Assembly (NCBI GenBank): GCA_964007475.1
Contig: OZ023275.1
Span: forward strand, 23,893,052-23,957,051
DNA: 64,000 nt
Direction of reading: 5' to 3'
Source: Hybos culiciformis
Lineage: Eukaryota; Arthropoda; Insecta; Diptera; Hybotidae
Every line of letters begins with the position of its first letter. Positions within the stretch are counted from its first letter, which is position 1. A program made the translations under genes and the position numbers. Below are positions 62,587 through 64,000 of this stretch, piece by piece. The notes under the pieces were generated by a model. It searched no databases. It was not told the origin of the DNA and was given only the letters and a program-made list of their open reading frames with translations.

Positions 62587-63806
62587 GATTTGAAAGATTT
62601 ATGAAGTTTTGTTATTTTTTAAAAAAAAAATATTTAACATTGTCTGAAACGAACAGAAAACAAAATTATTTTTTATTGATTTAACAAATTTTTTTAATAA
62701 TCCTACTTATTGTTGCTTAGTGAAAGAAAAAGTCTTATTAACTTTTTATAATAAACAAGAGGGAACAACAAAATAAGTTATAATAAAACATGCGCAAGAA
62801 TTAAAAGTTTCAATGTACGAATCGTGTGCGAATATTGTTGAAGTTTGATACGATGGTAATTTGTTAGCGTTAATTCTGTCGGTCCTTGTTTACCTCACAA
62901 TATTATGAATCACCTTATTCCTGCTTAAGGTCTTAAGTTGTAGGAGTAAATACATTATGGAGAACGTTAACATAGAGAAGAAAAGCTAAGGGCCCGAGAA
63001 TGAAGCCCTGGATAAAAACCAAGTAGGCGATGATGATGAAAAGATTTTACCGATTTTAGCAATTAGGAAACGATTGGTCCAAATGACATGACATTTCATC
63101 ACAATGAAAACCAAATCACCAGTGATATTCAATATAACTGAACTAGTACTGTGGTCTTCTGCAGATACATTAAGTTTTATAAAGGGGCTTCTTACTCTTC
63201 TCCAATATCACCAACTGATTCTTCAATAAAATTTCCAGTACCTGGCTTTCTTACATGTGGTACAATTTTTTAGGTAGGATGTAGGCTGTGACGAGTAAGC
63301 TCACGAGAGGCGTATTCGGAGGCATTTGGGATAACGCACTGAACTCTTATTAAAAGTTTTCATTAAATTGCTTCATCTTTGCCTTCTAAAAATCTTCCAA
63401 CATCACTACACACTATTCAACTTGTTTATTAATTTTGTAGTTGGCCAACTCAAATTGAATAAACATTCAACTCGTTCGCATCAAGCTTTATCCGTTATCT
63501 ATTATTTGAACTTAAAAGCTTAATTTTTACAAATGAATTAATATGTTAAGAGGAAATTTTAGATGTTATTTCATTTTTGCTTTTTAGAGACCATTTCTTT
63601 AGAGACTGTTTCACAGCGCCAACTAACACGACTTACAAATATATACTATTGAGGCGAGGCAATCTTTTGTTGACAGAAATCTCTTCTTAGTAAACTTCTA
63701 CAGATTACCTACATATTTTTTGATAGAACTAATTAGAAAAAAATTTTTTTTGTCAATAATAATAATTTTTAATTAATTATTTTTTTTATTGAAACATACA
63801 AAACAA
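62587..63806. other. Spacer between divergent genes, with LINE scrap
   Basis: This 1.2-kb stretch separates the minus-strand PIERCE-like gene from the plus-strand gene at 63807, so it must contain both promoters. It also holds an RT motif remnant at 62960-63010. No clear core-promoter element could be fixed. Confidence 0.5.
62960..63010 (-). pseudogene. LINE reverse-transcriptase motif remnant
   Basis: On the minus strand 17 codons read QGFILGPLAFLLYVNVL. This corresponds to the RT block usually seen as PQGSxLGPLLFLLYINDL in non-LTR retrotransposons. The frame is lost on both sides. It is separated from the other RT scrap (61351-61596) by the PIERCE-like gene, so the two need not come from one insertion. 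Confidence 0.6.
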
Positions 63807-64000
63807 ATGGAAACCAAACCGTTTCGTGGATTATGGTGTAATTCCAGTGAGCTACCGGAAGTTAAAGCTCAGCTTCGAAGTAAAATTCCAAAAATATCTT
63901 ATTTCGAATTGAGGCGTAGCAAATTACCTATTTATGAAGCTATTATTAAAGAACTTCTAGAAGAAGGCTATGAAAAATCCGCTGATATAATAGAAGCATT
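63807..64000 (+). CDS. Start of an unrecognised gene (64+ codons, runs off the window)
   Basis: ATG at 63807 has an in-frame TAA upstream at 63774, so the start is well placed. The frame is open to the window end: METKPFRGLWCNSSELPEVK, then LRSKIPKISYFELRRSKLPI, then YEAIIKELLEEGYEKSADII. The last part has the spacing of a LisH-type dimerisation helix (IY..II..LL..GY..SA). It faintly resembles the N-terminus of cleavage-stimulation factor subunit 1, but that is only a guess. Codon quality is better than any random frame nearby. Confidence 0.7.
   Translation, partial: METKPFRGLWCNSSELPEVKAQLRSKIPKISYFELRRSKLPIYEAIIKELLEEGYEKSADIIEA

Noticed and set aside
63130..63180. Second RT block resembling the ADD catalytic motif on the minus strand
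   Set aside because: It would lie before the QG..LGPL block, the wrong order for a reverse transcriptase, and the match is weak.
1..64000. CRISPR arrays, bacterial operons, riboswitches
   Set aside because: The window is clearly eukaryotic nuclear DNA with introns; no regularly spaced identical repeats of CRISPR type were seen.

Overview
The window is very AT-rich, with dense poly(A)/poly(T) runs. It has spliceosomal introns with GT..AG boundaries, protein families typical of animals, and many short DNA-transposon relics (hAT-like ends with 8-bp target duplications, TA-flanked MITEs). This fits an animal nuclear genome, most likely an arthropod and probably an insect. No bacterial, organellar or viral gene is visible.

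Layout. 1-20,670: about 20 kb without a supportable gene. It holds a TA-flanked MITE (191-381), a hAT-type MITE (1136-1590), a MITE with 33-bp inverted ends (12869-13253), a second hAT-type element (17498-18098) and a long foldback (19007-19281). 20,671-20,824: the first coding exon of proteasome subunit alpha-6 (PSMA6), for which no further exons were found. 22,989-45,555 (+): a 14-exon cytosolic carboxypeptidase of the AGBL2/AGBL3 (CCP2/3; fly NnaD) type. Every exon junction was phase-checked; the joined frame gives 1214 codons, and the 5' end is missing. 45,556-53,268: intergenic DNA with nested MITEs, palindromes and short inverted-repeat elements. 53,269-56,070 (+): an intronless 933-residue, highly charged protein of unknown function, with ten perfect-length 11-residue repeats and a PP1-docking-like motif. 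55,090-60,567: a 2,739-bp head-to-tail duplication that copies the 3' third of that gene plus its downstream DNA, with no difference found in the stretches compared. 60,568-63,806: LINE reverse-transcriptase scraps flanking a small two-exon minus-strand gene (62,158-62,586). That gene encodes a 111-residue PIERCE1/PIERCE2-like axonemal protein. 63,807-end (+): the start of an unrecognised gene.

Functional reading. The two best-identified genes both act on microtubules. CCP2/3 enzymes trim polyglutamate from tubulin, and PIERCE proteins sit inside ciliary doublet microtubules. They are about 17 kb apart, so this may be coincidence. The most unusual features are the apparently identical tandem duplication, the orphan PSMA6 exon, the hendecad-repeat protein and the hidden PIERCE-like gene. 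I found no convincing wholly new biological system.
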